Below are positions 43,023 to 50,678 of a stretch of DNA of 50,678 nucleotides, piece by piece. The DNA comes from JBOGFC01 sp050742155 (GTDB taxonomy: Bacteria > Actinomycetota > Acidimicrobiia > Spongiisociales > JALYHC01). Under the pieces are notes generated by a model. It was not told the origin of the DNA. It worked only from the letters and a program-made list of their open reading frames with translations, and did not search any database. Each line of letters begins with the position of its first letter. Position 1 is the first letter of the stretch. The DNA is taken from the NCBI GenBank assembly GCA_050742155.1, contig JBOGFC010000111.1, positions 1-50,678 of the forward strand, given 5' to 3'. The translations under genes and the position numbers were made by a program.

Positions 43023-43307
43023 TCAGGCATCGCAGATGAATATCAAGAGCCGGGGGCCGCAGAGCCCGATGGCCAGCAGCACCCACAGCACGTTGGCCAC
43101 CAGGCCTCCCCACACCACCGACCGGGCCGCGGTCGCCAGGCCGGAGTGGGCCGCCCGGGAGACCGGCAGCCAGATGAGCCAGAAGGCGGCCACCGCCAGG
43201 TAGAAGCCCACCGGCGGAAACAAGAAGACCGGGATCGAGGCCAGAGCGAGCACCAAGGCCGCCACCAGGGTCGGCCAACCAGCCCGGAGGGTCCCGGGCT
43301 CCGCCAT
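43023..43307 (-). CDS. Small membrane protein
   Basis: The 94-residue product has about three hydrophobic segments (LVAALVLALASIPVFLF, VGFYLAVAAFWLIWLP and VLWVLLAIGLCG). ATG 43307 overlaps the stop of the Usp/CBS gene as TGATG. No family recognised. Confidence 0.6.
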   Translation of the reverse strand: MAEPGTLRAGWPTLVAALVLALASIPVFLFPPVGFYLAVAAFWLIWLPVSRAAHSGLATAARSVVWGGLVANVLWVLLAIGLCGPRLLIFICDA

Positions 43308-44221
43308 CAAGGGAGGTCCTCCCACCTCAGGCAGCCGATCAGGTCGCCGCGGCGATCTACCACCGCCAGGGGAGCATGGCCGCGGCCTGCCATGAGCGAG
43401 CGAGCCTCGGCGATGAGGGCGCTCGACTCGATGGTGGCCGGCTCTTCCATCAGGTCCGCCACTATGGCCTCCGTCGCCATCCCGGCAGCCTCGTCTGGTC
43501 GAAAGAGCCCGACAGGCCGGCCTTCGGAGACCACCGGCACCGGCTCCGTAATCAATCGCCGGGCGTCGGCGGCCCTCAGCAGGGGGCTCACCCCGTCGGG
43601 ATCCGACATCAGCTGATACACGCGGCGCGGCGCCTGGCTCACCACGACGGCTCCCGCCGGGGCACGCGCCCGCAGACGTGCTCCGGGGCCCAGGAAGAGC
43701 CGCTGGATGAGCGATCCTCCCGGGGCGCCCAGCACCAGCAGGGACCCCTCCCGAAGCTCGCCCACCAGCCCCGCCGCGCTGTCTGCCTGAATGGCCCGAG
43801 CGCTCAGGCCCGGTGCCGCCCGGCCGACCAGCTCGAGCGTCATCAGCGCAGCCGGCCGGTCCGGGGGGACCCGGAAGGCTGAGATCAGCGTGGCCGGTAC
43901 CCCGAGTTCCGTGCCCAACCGCTCGGCCACTCGGACCGCCAAGGTGGAATGGGGACCGCCGCTCACTGCCGCCACCACCCCCCGCACCTTCTCGCGGGCG
44001 AACTCGTAGGGGACCGCCAGGCTCACCAGGTCGAAGGAGGAGGCCATGCGCCGACCCACCACCAGGTCGGCCCGGGCCGACACGCAGGCATCGACCAGGT
44101 CACCCGATACCCGGGCGGCGGTCCCCTCTCCGGCCAGTGTCTCGGCCAGCTCCGCGCAGCCCTTCCCGCGGGTCCAGAGCACCGACCAGCCTGCCCTGGC
44201 TTGGGGGGAGCTCTCTCGCAT
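43307..44221 (-). CDS. Universal-stress-like domain fused to CBS pair
   Basis: The 304-residue protein has a Usp-like region (VVAAVSGGPHSTLAVRVAERLGTELGVPATL and GSLLVLGAPGGSLIQRLFLG) followed by two CBS-like motifs (LITEPVPVVSEGRPVGLFRPDEAAG and LAVVDRRGDLIGCLRWEDL). Such fusions usually bind adenosine nucleotides. It diverges from the transhydrogenase operon, suggesting a link to energy or redox state (inference). GTG 44227 is another possible start. Confidence 0.65.
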   Translation of the reverse strand: MRESSPQARAGWSVLWTRGKGCAELAETLAGEGTAARVSGDLVDACVSARADLVVGRRMASSFDLVSLAVPYEFAREKVRGVVAAVSGGPHSTLAVRVAERLGTELGVPATLISAFRVPPDRPAALMTLELVGRAAPGLSARAIQADSAAGLVGELREGSLLVLGAPGGSLIQRLFLGPGARLRARAPAGAVVVSQAPRRVYQLMSDPDGVSPLLRAADARRLITEPVPVVSEGRPVGLFRPDEAAGMATEAIVADLMEEPATIESSALIAEARSLMAGRGHAPLAVVDRRGDLIGCLRWEDLP

Positions 44222-44298
44222 CTGCACTATGGACGCACCCTAACGGCCTGCGACGCATGCTTGGGTAAGCCCCCGGTCCGCCTTAGATTGCCTTACTC

Positions 44299-45462
44299 AT
44301 GACCAAGGCGAGGCTGACGATCGGCCTTCCGAGCGAGTCGACCGCCCGCGAACGGCGGGTGGCGCTCAGTCCTCGAGCGGTGGGAGAGCTGGCCGGGCTG
44401 GGGCTCTCGGTCGTGGTGGAGCCCGGAGCCGGTCGGAGGGCCGGATTCGGCGATCAGGCGTACGCGACGGCCGGGGCCCGAAGCGGCGATCCCTGGGAAG
44501 CCGACCTGGTGGTCAAGGTGGCCCCGCCGACCCTCGAGGAGGTCTCCCGCCTGGGGGAGGGTGCCGTCCTGATCGGGTTCCTCGAGCCGTTCGAGGCCTT
44601 CGACGTCGTCCAGTCCCTGGCTCAGCGGAAGGTGACCGCCTTGGCCCTGGAGGCGATCCCCCGCATCACCCGGGCCCAGAGCATGGACGCTCTCTCCTCC
44701 CAGGCGACGGTGGCCGGCTATCAGGCGGTGCTGGAGGCCGCCCGGGCGCTGGGGAGGTTCTTCCCGATGATGATGACGGCCGCCGGCACGATCCCGCCGG
44801 CCAAGGTGGTGGTGCTGGGCACCGGGGTGGCCGGGCTGCAGGCCATCGCCACCGCCCGCCGGCTGGGGGCGGTGGTGTCGGGCTACGACGTGCGACCGGC
44901 CGCCGCCGAGCAGGTGGAGAGCCTGGGGGCCAGGTTCATCGACACCGGCGTCGCCGGCTCGGAAGATGCCGCCGGGTACGCCGAGGAACTGGGCGAGGAG
45001 GACCAAGCCCGCGCCTTGGCCGGGCTGGCGCCCCATATCGCTTCGGCCGACGTGGTGATCGCCACCGCCCAGATCCCCGGCCAGCCCGCTCCCCTCTTGA
45101 TCACCCGGGAGATGGTGGAGCGCATGGGGAGCGGCTCGGTGGTGCTCGACCTGGCCGCCTCCACCGGAGGGAACTGCCAGCTCACCCGTCCCGACGAGGA
45201 GGTGGTGCACGCCGGGGTGACCATCCTCGGGCCCACCGACCTGCCCAGCCGCCTCCCCGGGCAGGCCAGCGAGATGTACGCCCGCAACGTCTCGGCTCTG
45301 GTCCGCCACCTGGTCCGGGAGGGCGAGCTCGAGGTGGACCTCGCCGACGAGATCGTGGCCGCCTGCTGCATCACTCACGACGGCCAGGTCCGACCCCTCC
45401 TCTGGGGGGGTCCGGCGGCAGCGGCAAAGAGCTCGCGATCGGAAGGCTCGGGGCCACCATGA
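44299..45462 (+). CDS. pntAA: NAD(P) transhydrogenase alpha subunit, part 1
   Basis: This is the NAD(H)-binding domain of the proton-translocating transhydrogenase. The 387-residue protein starts IGLPSESTARERRVALSP and carries RAQSMDALSSQATVAGYQAV and the NAD fold VVVLGTGVAGLQAIATARRLGA. The C-terminal 30 residues are coded by GC-rich repeat-like DNA and look non-native. It is followed after 25 bp by pntAB. The split into three genes is a known arrangement in actinobacteria and other bacteria. Confidence 0.92.
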   Translation: MTKARLTIGLPSESTARERRVALSPRAVGELAGLGLSVVVEPGAGRRAGFGDQAYATAGARSGDPWEADLVVKVAPPTLEEVSRLGEGAVLIGFLEPFEAFDVVQSLAQRKVTALALEAIPRITRAQSMDALSSQATVAGYQAVLEAARALGRFFPMMMTAAGTIPPAKVVVLGTGVAGLQAIATARRLGAVVSGYDVRPAAAEQVESLGARFIDTGVAGSEDAAGYAEELGEEDQARALAGLAPHIASADVVIATAQIPGQPAPLLITREMVERMGSGSVVLDLAASTGGNCQLTRPDEEVVHAGVTILGPTDLPSRLPGQASEMYARNVSALVRHLVREGELEVDLADEIVAACCITHDGQVRPLLWGGPAAAAKSSRSEGSGPP

Positions 45463-45487
45463 CCCCCCAAACCCGGCGGAAGCGCTC

Positions 45488-45826
45488 ATGAGCGACCTGG
45501 TGGCCACCATCACGATCTTCGTGCTGGCCATGTTCGCCGGGTTCGAGGTGATCACCAAGGTGCCCTCCACCCTCCACACTCCCCTCATGTCGGGGGCGAA
45601 CGCCATCTCCGGCATCACCATCATCGGGGCGCTGGTCATCGCCGGGCAAGGCTCGGGGACGATCGTCGCCGTCCTCGGCTTCGTGGCGGTGACCTTCGCC
45701 ACCATCAACGTGGTGGGGGGCTTCCTCGTCACCGACCGAATGCTGCGGATGTTCCGCCCTCCGAACTTGCGTGACAAACCGACCGCATATGGGCTGAAAG
45801 TCACGCAAGAACGAGAGGAAGAGTGA
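45488..45826 (+). CDS. pntAB: NAD(P) transhydrogenase alpha subunit, part 2
   Basis: The 112-residue membrane subunit has three to four hydrophobic segments: TITIFVLAMFAGFEVI, the conserved TPLMSGANAISGI loop, and GFVAVTFATINVVGGFLVTDRML. It forms part of the proton channel together with PntB. Its stop overlaps the pntB start as GTGA (45823-45826). Confidence 0.93.
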   Translation: MSDLVATITIFVLAMFAGFEVITKVPSTLHTPLMSGANAISGITIIGALVIAGQGSGTIVAVLGFVAVTFATINVVGGFLVTDRMLRMFRPPNLRDKPTAYGLKVTQEREEE

Positions 45827-47193
45827 GCGCCTCGCTCACCAACCTCGCCTATCTGGTGTCGGCCGGCCTCTTCGTCTTCGGGCTGAAGCGGTTGCAGTCG
45901 CCGGTCACCGCCCGGGGAGGAAACCAGCTGGCCGGTGCGGGGATGCTGCTGGCCATCGTGGTCACGCTCCTGGATCGACAGATGGTCGGCTACGGCGTGA
46001 TCGTGGCCGGGCTGGTGGCCGGCGGGGCCATCGGGGGGCTGGCCGCCCGGTGGGTCCCGATGACCGCCATGCCGGAGACGGTGGCGGCCTTCAACGGATT
46101 CGGGGGCGGGGCCTCGGCGCTGGTGGCGGCCGCCGAGCTGCTGCGGGGGCGGGCAGTCGACACCGAGACGATCCTCACCATCTTGCTCTCAACCTTGATC
46201 GGGAGCCTCACCTTCTCGGGGAGCTTGGTCGCCTTCGCCAAGCTGCAGGGCCTCCTGCCGGGACGCCCGGTCACCTATCCCGGACAGAACCTGGTCAACG
46301 GCGGGGTCGCTCTGGGCGCCCTGGCCCTGTCGGCGTGGGTGCTCGGCAACGGATCCCCCGCCGGCTTCGTGGGAGTGACCCTTCTGGCCCTGGTGCTCGG
46401 GGTGGGCATAGTCTTACCGATCGGGGGCGCCGACATGCCGGTGGTGATCTCGCTGCTCAACTCGTACTCCGGCCTGGCGGCGGCCGCCACCGGGTTCGCC
46501 ATCGAGAACAGCGCCCTCGTCATCGGCGGGGCGCTGGTAGGGGCCTCCGGCCTCATCCTCAGCAACCTGATGTGCCGGGCCATGAACCGCTCGCTCGCCA
46601 ATGTGCTGTTCGGGGCCTTCGGGAGCCGGGAGGCGGCCACCGCCGGCCCGGGGATGGGGGCCGACGGCGTGCGAGCCACCAACGCGGAGGAAGTGGCCAT
46701 CAACCTGGCCTACGCCCGCTCGGTGGTGGTCGTCCCCGGCTACGGGCTGGCCGTGGCCCAAGCCCAGCACGCCCTGCGGGACCTGGAGCTGGTCCTGGAG
46801 AGCCGTGGGGTGGACGTCCGCTATGCCATCCACCCGGTGGCCGGGCGCATGCCCGGCCACATGAACGTCCTCCTGGCCGAGGCGGACGTCCCCTACGACA
46901 AGCTCTACGAGCCGGAGACCATCAACCCCGACCTGCCCCGCGCCGATGTGGCGCTGGTGGTGGGGGCCAACGACGTGGTCAACCCCGCGGCCCGCGATCC
47001 GGGCAGCCCCATCTACGGCATGCCCATCCTCGACGTCGACCGGGCCAAGACGGCGGTGGTCATCAAGCGCAGCCTCTCCGCCGGCTTCGCCGGGATCGAC
47101 AACCCGCTCTTCTACCGCGAGAGCACGCTCATGCTCTTCGCCGACGCCAAGCAGGGGCTGGACGAGCTGGTACGAGCGGTGAAGGACGTCTAG
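45823..47193 (+). CDS. pntB: NAD(P) transhydrogenase beta subunit
   Basis: The 456-residue subunit has an N-terminal membrane part of about eight segments and a C-terminal NADP(H)-binding domain with VVVVPGYGLAVAQAQHAL, HPVAGRMPGHMNVLLAEA and VGANDVVNPAA. Together with PntAA/PntAB it uses the proton gradient to make NADPH from NADH. GTG 45823 is the start. The stop overlaps the next gene's start (TAGTG). Confidence 0.94.
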   Translation: MSASLTNLAYLVSAGLFVFGLKRLQSPVTARGGNQLAGAGMLLAIVVTLLDRQMVGYGVIVAGLVAGGAIGGLAARWVPMTAMPETVAAFNGFGGGASALVAAAELLRGRAVDTETILTILLSTLIGSLTFSGSLVAFAKLQGLLPGRPVTYPGQNLVNGGVALGALALSAWVLGNGSPAGFVGVTLLALVLGVGIVLPIGGADMPVVISLLNSYSGLAAAATGFAIENSALVIGGALVGASGLILSNLMCRAMNRSLANVLFGAFGSREAATAGPGMGADGVRATNAEEVAINLAYARSVVVVPGYGLAVAQAQHALRDLELVLESRGVDVRYAIHPVAGRMPGHMNVLLAEADVPYDKLYEPETINPDLPRADVALVVGANDVVNPAARDPGSPIYGMPILDVDRAKTAVVIKRSLSAGFAGIDNPLFYRESTLMLFADAKQGLDELVRAVKDV

Positions 47194-47810
47194 TGGAATT
47201 CGGAGAGGTGATCCGGCGCCGGCGCATGGTGCGCAACTACCTGCCCAATCCGATCGACCCGGAGGTCGTCGAGCGCATCGCCGCCCTGGGACGCCGGGTT
47301 CCCTCGGCCGGGTTCAGCCAGGGCATCTACCTGGTGGTGGTGACCGAGGCCCAGACCCGCCGGGCGATCGCCGAGCTGGCCGGGGAGAGCGATTACGTGG
47401 CCTCGGGCTTCGATCCCTGGCTCTCCCGGGCGCCGGTCCATATGGTGGTGTGCACCAGCGAGGTCGATTACCACGTCCGGTACCGGGAAGAGGACAAGTT
47501 GCAAGAAGACGGCACCGAGATCGACTGGCCCATCCCCTACTGGTACGTCGACGCCGGGGCGGCGATGATGACCGTGATACTGGCGGCGGTGGACGAGGGG
47601 CTGGCCGCCGGGTTCTTCGGCACCCACCGCCTGCAAGGCCTGCGGGAGCTCCTCGCGATCCCCGACGAGGTGACCCCGATCGGGGTGGTGACCATCGGCC
47701 AACCGGCCCCCGACCGAAGGTCGGGCTCCCTCGAGCGAGGCTGGAAGCCGCTCGACGAGGTGGTCCATTGGCAGCGCTGGGGCGGGAGGCCGGGCGGGGG
47801 GCGGCGGTAG
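47193..47810 (+). CDS. Nitroreductase-family flavoprotein
   Basis: The 205-residue protein starts EFGEVIRRRRMVRNYLPNPID, with the FMN-contacting Arg cluster. It continues with RRVPSAGFSQGIYLVVV and WYVDAGAAMMTVILAAVDEGLAAGFFG, and ends GVVTIGQPAP. It is probably an FMN-dependent NAD(P)H oxidoreductase. GTG 47193 overlaps the pntB stop by 1 bp, so it belongs to the same operon and may use the NADPH produced. Confidence 0.85.
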   Translation: MEFGEVIRRRRMVRNYLPNPIDPEVVERIAALGRRVPSAGFSQGIYLVVVTEAQTRRAIAELAGESDYVASGFDPWLSRAPVHMVVCTSEVDYHVRYREEDKLQEDGTEIDWPIPYWYVDAGAAMMTVILAAVDEGLAAGFFGTHRLQGLRELLAIPDEVTPIGVVTIGQPAPDRRSGSLERGWKPLDEVVHWQRWGGRPGGGRR

Positions 47811-47826
47811 TGCCGGCCGAGCCTCC

Positions 47827-49089
47827 TCAGCGCACTTGCCCATCCCCGTACAACAGGTAACGCTGCGTCGTGAGCGCCTCCAGACCCATCGGGCCCCGCA
47901 CGTGCAGCTTCTGGGTGGAGATGCCGATCTCCGCCCCGAACCCGAACTCCTCGCCGTCGGTAAAGCGGGTGGAGGCGTTGACCATCACCACCGCGCTGTC
48001 CGTGCCCGCCACGAATCGGTCGGCGGCGGCCCGATCCTCAGTGATGATCGCCTCTGTGTGCCCGGTGCCGTAGCGGCGGATGTGCTCGATCGCCTCCTCG
48101 AGGTCCGCCACCACCCGCACCGCCAACACCAGGTCCAGGAATTCGGTGGCCCAGTCCTCATCGGTAGCCTCGCCCATCGAGGGGACCAGCGCCCGGGCCA
48201 AGGAGTCTCCCCGCAGCTCCACCCCCGCCCCTTCCAGCTCCGCGGCGGCCTGGGTCAGGAACTTGTCGGCCACCTGCTCGTGCACCAGCAGGGTCTCGGC
48301 AGCGTTGCAGACCCCGGGCCGCTGCACCTTGGCGTTCATGACGATTCGGCGAGCCTTCTCCAGGTCGGCGGCCGCGTCAACGTAGACGTGGCAATTGCCG
48401 GCTCCGTCGATCACGTACGGCACTGTGGCCTCCGCCTGGATGGAAGCGATCAAACCCGGTCCTCCGCGGGGCACCAGCAAATCCACCCACTGCTTGGACC
48501 GCATGACCTCCTGGGTCATCTCCCGGGAGGTGTCCTCCATCACTTGCAGCGCGTCCACCGGCATCCCGACCGAAGCCAGGCCGGCCTGCAGCTCCTGGCC
48601 GATCGCCAGATTGGACTGCAGGGCGTGGGAGGACCCACGGAGGATGACTGCGTTCCCCGACTTCAGGCACAGTCCGGCGGCGTCGGCGGTCACATTCGGA
48701 CGGGCCTCATAGATCACGGCCACCACGCCCAGAGGGACCCGGACCCGCTGCAGGCGAACACCGTTGGGCAGTCTCCACCCTCCGGTGATCTGACCGACCG
48801 GGTCAGGCAGGGCGGCCACTTTGCGCAGGCCGCCCGCCATCCCGGCCAGTCGCTCCTCGTCCAGACGTAGCCGGTCGATCAACGCCCCACCGGTCCCCTC
48901 GGCGGAGGCCCGCTCCAGGTCCTGGGCGTTGGCCGCCAGGACCTCGGCCGCGCTCTCCTCCAACCGGCCGGCCATCGCCTCGAGGGCGACGTTCTTCTCT
49001 TCCGGGGTGGCCGGAGCCAGTGACCGGGCGGCCATCCGGGCCCGATGCCCGATCTGTTCCATCATTGGCAAAAGCATACAGATCGCCAC
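47827..49089 (-). CDS. proA: Gamma-glutamyl phosphate reductase
   Basis: ProA reduces gamma-glutamyl phosphate with NADPH in proline synthesis. The 420-residue protein has VPLGVVAVIYEARPNVTADA, GNAVILRGSSHALQSN, the catalytic Cys in NAKVQRPGVCNAAETLL and GAEIGISTQKLHVRGPMG. GTG 49089 directly follows the proB stop. ATG 49065 or 49062 (MEQIGHRARM) are reasonable alternatives. Confidence 0.94.
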   Translation of the reverse strand: MAICMLLPMMEQIGHRARMAARSLAPATPEEKNVALEAMAGRLEESAAEVLAANAQDLERASAEGTGGALIDRLRLDEERLAGMAGGLRKVAALPDPVGQITGGWRLPNGVRLQRVRVPLGVVAVIYEARPNVTADAAGLCLKSGNAVILRGSSHALQSNLAIGQELQAGLASVGMPVDALQVMEDTSREMTQEVMRSKQWVDLLVPRGGPGLIASIQAEATVPYVIDGAGNCHVYVDAAADLEKARRIVMNAKVQRPGVCNAAETLLVHEQVADKFLTQAAAELEGAGVELRGDSLARALVPSMGEATDEDWATEFLDLVLAVRVVADLEEAIEHIRRYGTGHTEAIITEDRAAADRFVAGTDSAVVMVNASTRFTDGEEFGFGAEIGISTQKLHVRGPMGLEALTTQRYLLYGDGQVR

Positions 49090-50262
49090 TCAGCGTAGGA
49101 GCACCAGATCGTCCCGATGAATGACTTCACCGCCCCAGCCGGCTTTGGCCACCTCTGCAGTGCGTCGGCCGAGCAGGGGCCGGAGCTCGGCCGCCGAGAC
49201 ACGAACCAGGCCCTTGGCTACCAGCTCCCGATCCTCCGGCCCCCACACCTCCACCGCCACTCCGGCTCCGAACTCCCCTCTCACCTCGGTGATGCCGGCC
49301 GGTAGCAATGAGCGGCCCGACTTGGTGAGCGCTTCCACCGCCCCTTGGTCTATCACCAGGCCTCCCTCGGCAGGCTGGCCGAAGGCGATCCACAGCTTGC
49401 GGGCCGGTAGGCGGCGGCCCGCCCGGGGCTCCACCCAGGTACCGACCTCTTCCCCGGCCACCGCCCGGGCCACCACCCCAGGGATACGGGCCTGGGCGAT
49501 CACCGTTGGGATCCCGGACCAGGCCGCCATACGTACCGCGGCCACCTTGGTGGCCATCCCTCCCGACCCGAGCGGGCCCGGGCCGGCGCGTGCCAGGCGG
49601 TCGAGCACCTCATCGGTGTGCTGGACGGCCTGCAGCAGCTCGGCCTCCTCGTCGAGCCGTGGGTCCCGGGAGAGCAAGCCGGCGGTATCGGTGAGTATGA
49701 CCAAGAGACCAGCCCCCACCAGGTGCGACACCAGAGCTGCCAGTCGGTCGTTGTCCCCCCAACGGAGCTCCTCCACGGCCACCGTGTCGTTCTCGTTCAC
49801 CACGGGCACGACGTCCGCTCGGAGCATCAGTTCGAGAGCCCGGCGGGCGTTGAGGTACTGCTCCCGGTTGCCGAGCACTTCTTTGGTGAGGAGCACCTGG
49901 CCGACCACCCGTCCCCGCGCGGCCAGCTCGTCGGCATAGCGCTGCATCAGCAGCCCCTGACCCACCGCCGCCGATACCTGGAGCCAGGCGAGGTCGTTGG
50001 GGCGGCGCTCGAGGCCCAGGACGGGGAAGCCGGCCGCCACCGCGCCGGAGGTAACCAGCACGGTCGGGTAGCCGGCCTCCCACATCCCGGCCACCTCCTC
50101 GGCCACCCCAGCCACGCCCCCCGGATCCAGCCCGCCTGATGGCAGGGTGAGGGCTGATGAACCCACCTTCAGCACCACGGGAGTCCCACTGGGAAGCGGG
50201 CGGCGGGCGCTCCGTCGCTCCGGCACCCCTGAGGCTCCCCGACGACTCGCCTCATCTCTCAC
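49090..50262 (-). CDS. proB: Glutamate 5-kinase
   Basis: ProB makes gamma-glutamyl phosphate, the first committed step of proline synthesis. The 390-residue protein has the amino-acid-kinase core (VVLKVGSSALTLPSGGLD, VTSGAVAAGFPVLGL, VVPVVNENDTVAVEELRWGDN and GSGGMATKVAAVRMAAW), then a C-terminal PUA domain of about 80 residues (RSLLPAGITEVRGEFGAGVAV). GTG 50262 adds a basic N-terminal tail of about 25 residues; an internal start is possible. It is directly followed by proA. Confidence 0.93.
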   Translation of the reverse strand: MRDEASRRGASGVPERRSARRPLPSGTPVVLKVGSSALTLPSGGLDPGGVAGVAEEVAGMWEAGYPTVLVTSGAVAAGFPVLGLERRPNDLAWLQVSAAVGQGLLMQRYADELAARGRVVGQVLLTKEVLGNREQYLNARRALELMLRADVVPVVNENDTVAVEELRWGDNDRLAALVSHLVGAGLLVILTDTAGLLSRDPRLDEEAELLQAVQHTDEVLDRLARAGPGPLGSGGMATKVAAVRMAAWSGIPTVIAQARIPGVVARAVAGEEVGTWVEPRAGRRLPARKLWIAFGQPAEGGLVIDQGAVEALTKSGRSLLPAGITEVRGEFGAGVAVEVWGPEDRELVAKGLVRVSAAELRPLLGRRTAEVAKAGWGGEVIHRDDLVLLR

Positions 50263-50388
50263 TCAAACCATTCAATGCAGATGGCGGCGCCTGGTTCGGT
50301 TGGAGTCACCATACTGGCGTTGCTCCAGGTGGGTGCTCCGGAGCGGGCGCCGCCGTGGTCGATCAGCCAGGTACGTGGGTAGCAAGCC
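50263..50388. other. Intergenic gap upstream of proB and the phosphoesterase gene
   Basis: This 126-bp gap separates divergent proB and the secreted phosphoesterase. It contains interrupted GC-rich patches (GCTCCGGAGCGGGCGCC) and must hold both promoters, but I cannot identify clear -35/-10 pairs. Confidence 0.4.
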
Positions 50389-50678
50389 ATGACATCATCC
50401 ACTCGAACGTTGCCGGGCTTCCTGCTGCTCGTCCTCATCTTCCCTGCCTGCCGTTCGCTTCCCGCCCCCGTGACCTCCAGCACCCACCCGCCCGCCACCA
50501 CCACCGCTTCCGGGCCCATCCTGGTGGGGGCCGGCGACGTGGCCGACTGTGACTCGCGGGGGGACGAGGCCACCGCCGCCCTGCTGGACGTGGCCTTGTC
50601 CCAAGCCGAGAAGGGAGTGGTGTTCGTGGCCGGCGACGCCGCCTACCCCGACGGAACCGAGCAGCAGTTCGCCGACTG
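50389..50678 (+). CDS. Secreted metallophosphoesterase, 5' part only
   Basis: From ATG 50389 the frame encodes a signal peptide with a possible lipobox (LIFPAC, C21), a Thr/Pro-rich linker, and the start of a calcineurin-like phosphoesterase domain. That domain shows ILVGAGDVADCDSRGDEATA and VVFVAGDAAYPDGTEQQFAD, which contain the first two metal-binding motifs. The window ends after about 96 residues without a stop. Confidence 0.78.
   Translation, partial: MTSSTRTLPGFLLLVLIFPACRSLPAPVTSSTHPPATTTASGPILVGAGDVADCDSRGDEATAALLDVALSQAEKGVVFVAGDAAYPDGTEQQFAD

Noticed and set aside
50259..50573. Minus-strand frame of 104 codons between proB and the phosphoesterase
   Set aside because: It overlaps the start of the phosphoesterase and the proB start on incompatible terms and has no recognisable feature.

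Overview
The window is a high-GC, densely packed bacterial segment. Genes overlap by 1-11 bp in long runs, GTG starts are common, and no gap without a gene exceeds 300 bases. An F420-type LLM oxidoreductase, CUT-family sugar importers with lipoprotein binding proteins, a DUF559/AbiEi-type protein and a small tail-anchored coiled-coil protein point to an actinobacterium, possibly an uncultured one such as an Acidimicrobiia-like lineage (inference). I recognised no rRNA or tRNA genes and no CRISPR array.

Region 1 (1-20183) looks like one regulon for scavenging and burning inositol-containing compounds. It holds a CUT1 ABC importer (513-4912), three cytoplasmic glycerophosphodiester phosphodiesterases (1-386, 6058-6672, 7464-8201) and a membrane-anchored AIM6/PLC-like phosphodiesterase (8246-9130). 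It also holds an inositol-monophosphatase-family enzyme (6674-7474) and a ribose/inositol-type ABC importer (10061-12961). The catabolic genes are an IolE-like TIM-barrel enzyme, two Gfo/Idh/MocA dehydrogenases (one IolG-like), and iolC, iolB and iolD. A LacI-type regulator (15195-16220) sits in the middle. The same 14-bp near-palindrome, TTGGAGCGTTCCAR or its complement, occurs once in each of the three divergent intergenic spaces (423-436, 8212-8225, 16255-16268), tying the parts together. A DUF559/AbiEi-type gene flanked by 25-bp perfect inverted repeats (4959-6056) appears to have inserted between the importer ATPase and the second phosphodiesterase.

Region 2 (20222-26847) is mainly minus-strand: a PHP phosphoesterase, an AlaC-like aminotransferase, a membrane protein, an LLM oxidoreductase, a DUF1232 protein, a ROK kinase and another Gfo/Idh/MocA oxidoreductase, plus one small tail-anchored protein on the plus strand. 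Region 3 (26862-31135) is a hexose locus: galactokinase and a GtsABC-like glucose/galactose importer without its own ATPase.

Region 4 (31143-35894) is a stress cluster: lon, a frameshifted hsp20 and an ArsA-family ATPase with an HSP20-like C-terminus. Region 5 (35998-44221) holds mixed genes: a metallophosphoesterase, zinc-ribbon and membrane proteins, queG, a coiled-coil NYN protein, an alpha/beta hydrolase, an orphan ATP-grasp protein and a Usp-CBS protein. Region 6 (44299-50678) has the three-gene transhydrogenase operon pntAA-pntAB-pntB followed by a nitroreductase, then proB-proA, and a truncated secreted metallophosphoesterase at the right edge.

A second theme is GC-rich palindromic or tandem repeat DNA at gene ends and inside genes: before iolC, in frame inside iolB, at the start of the gtsB-like permease and in several intergenic spaces.
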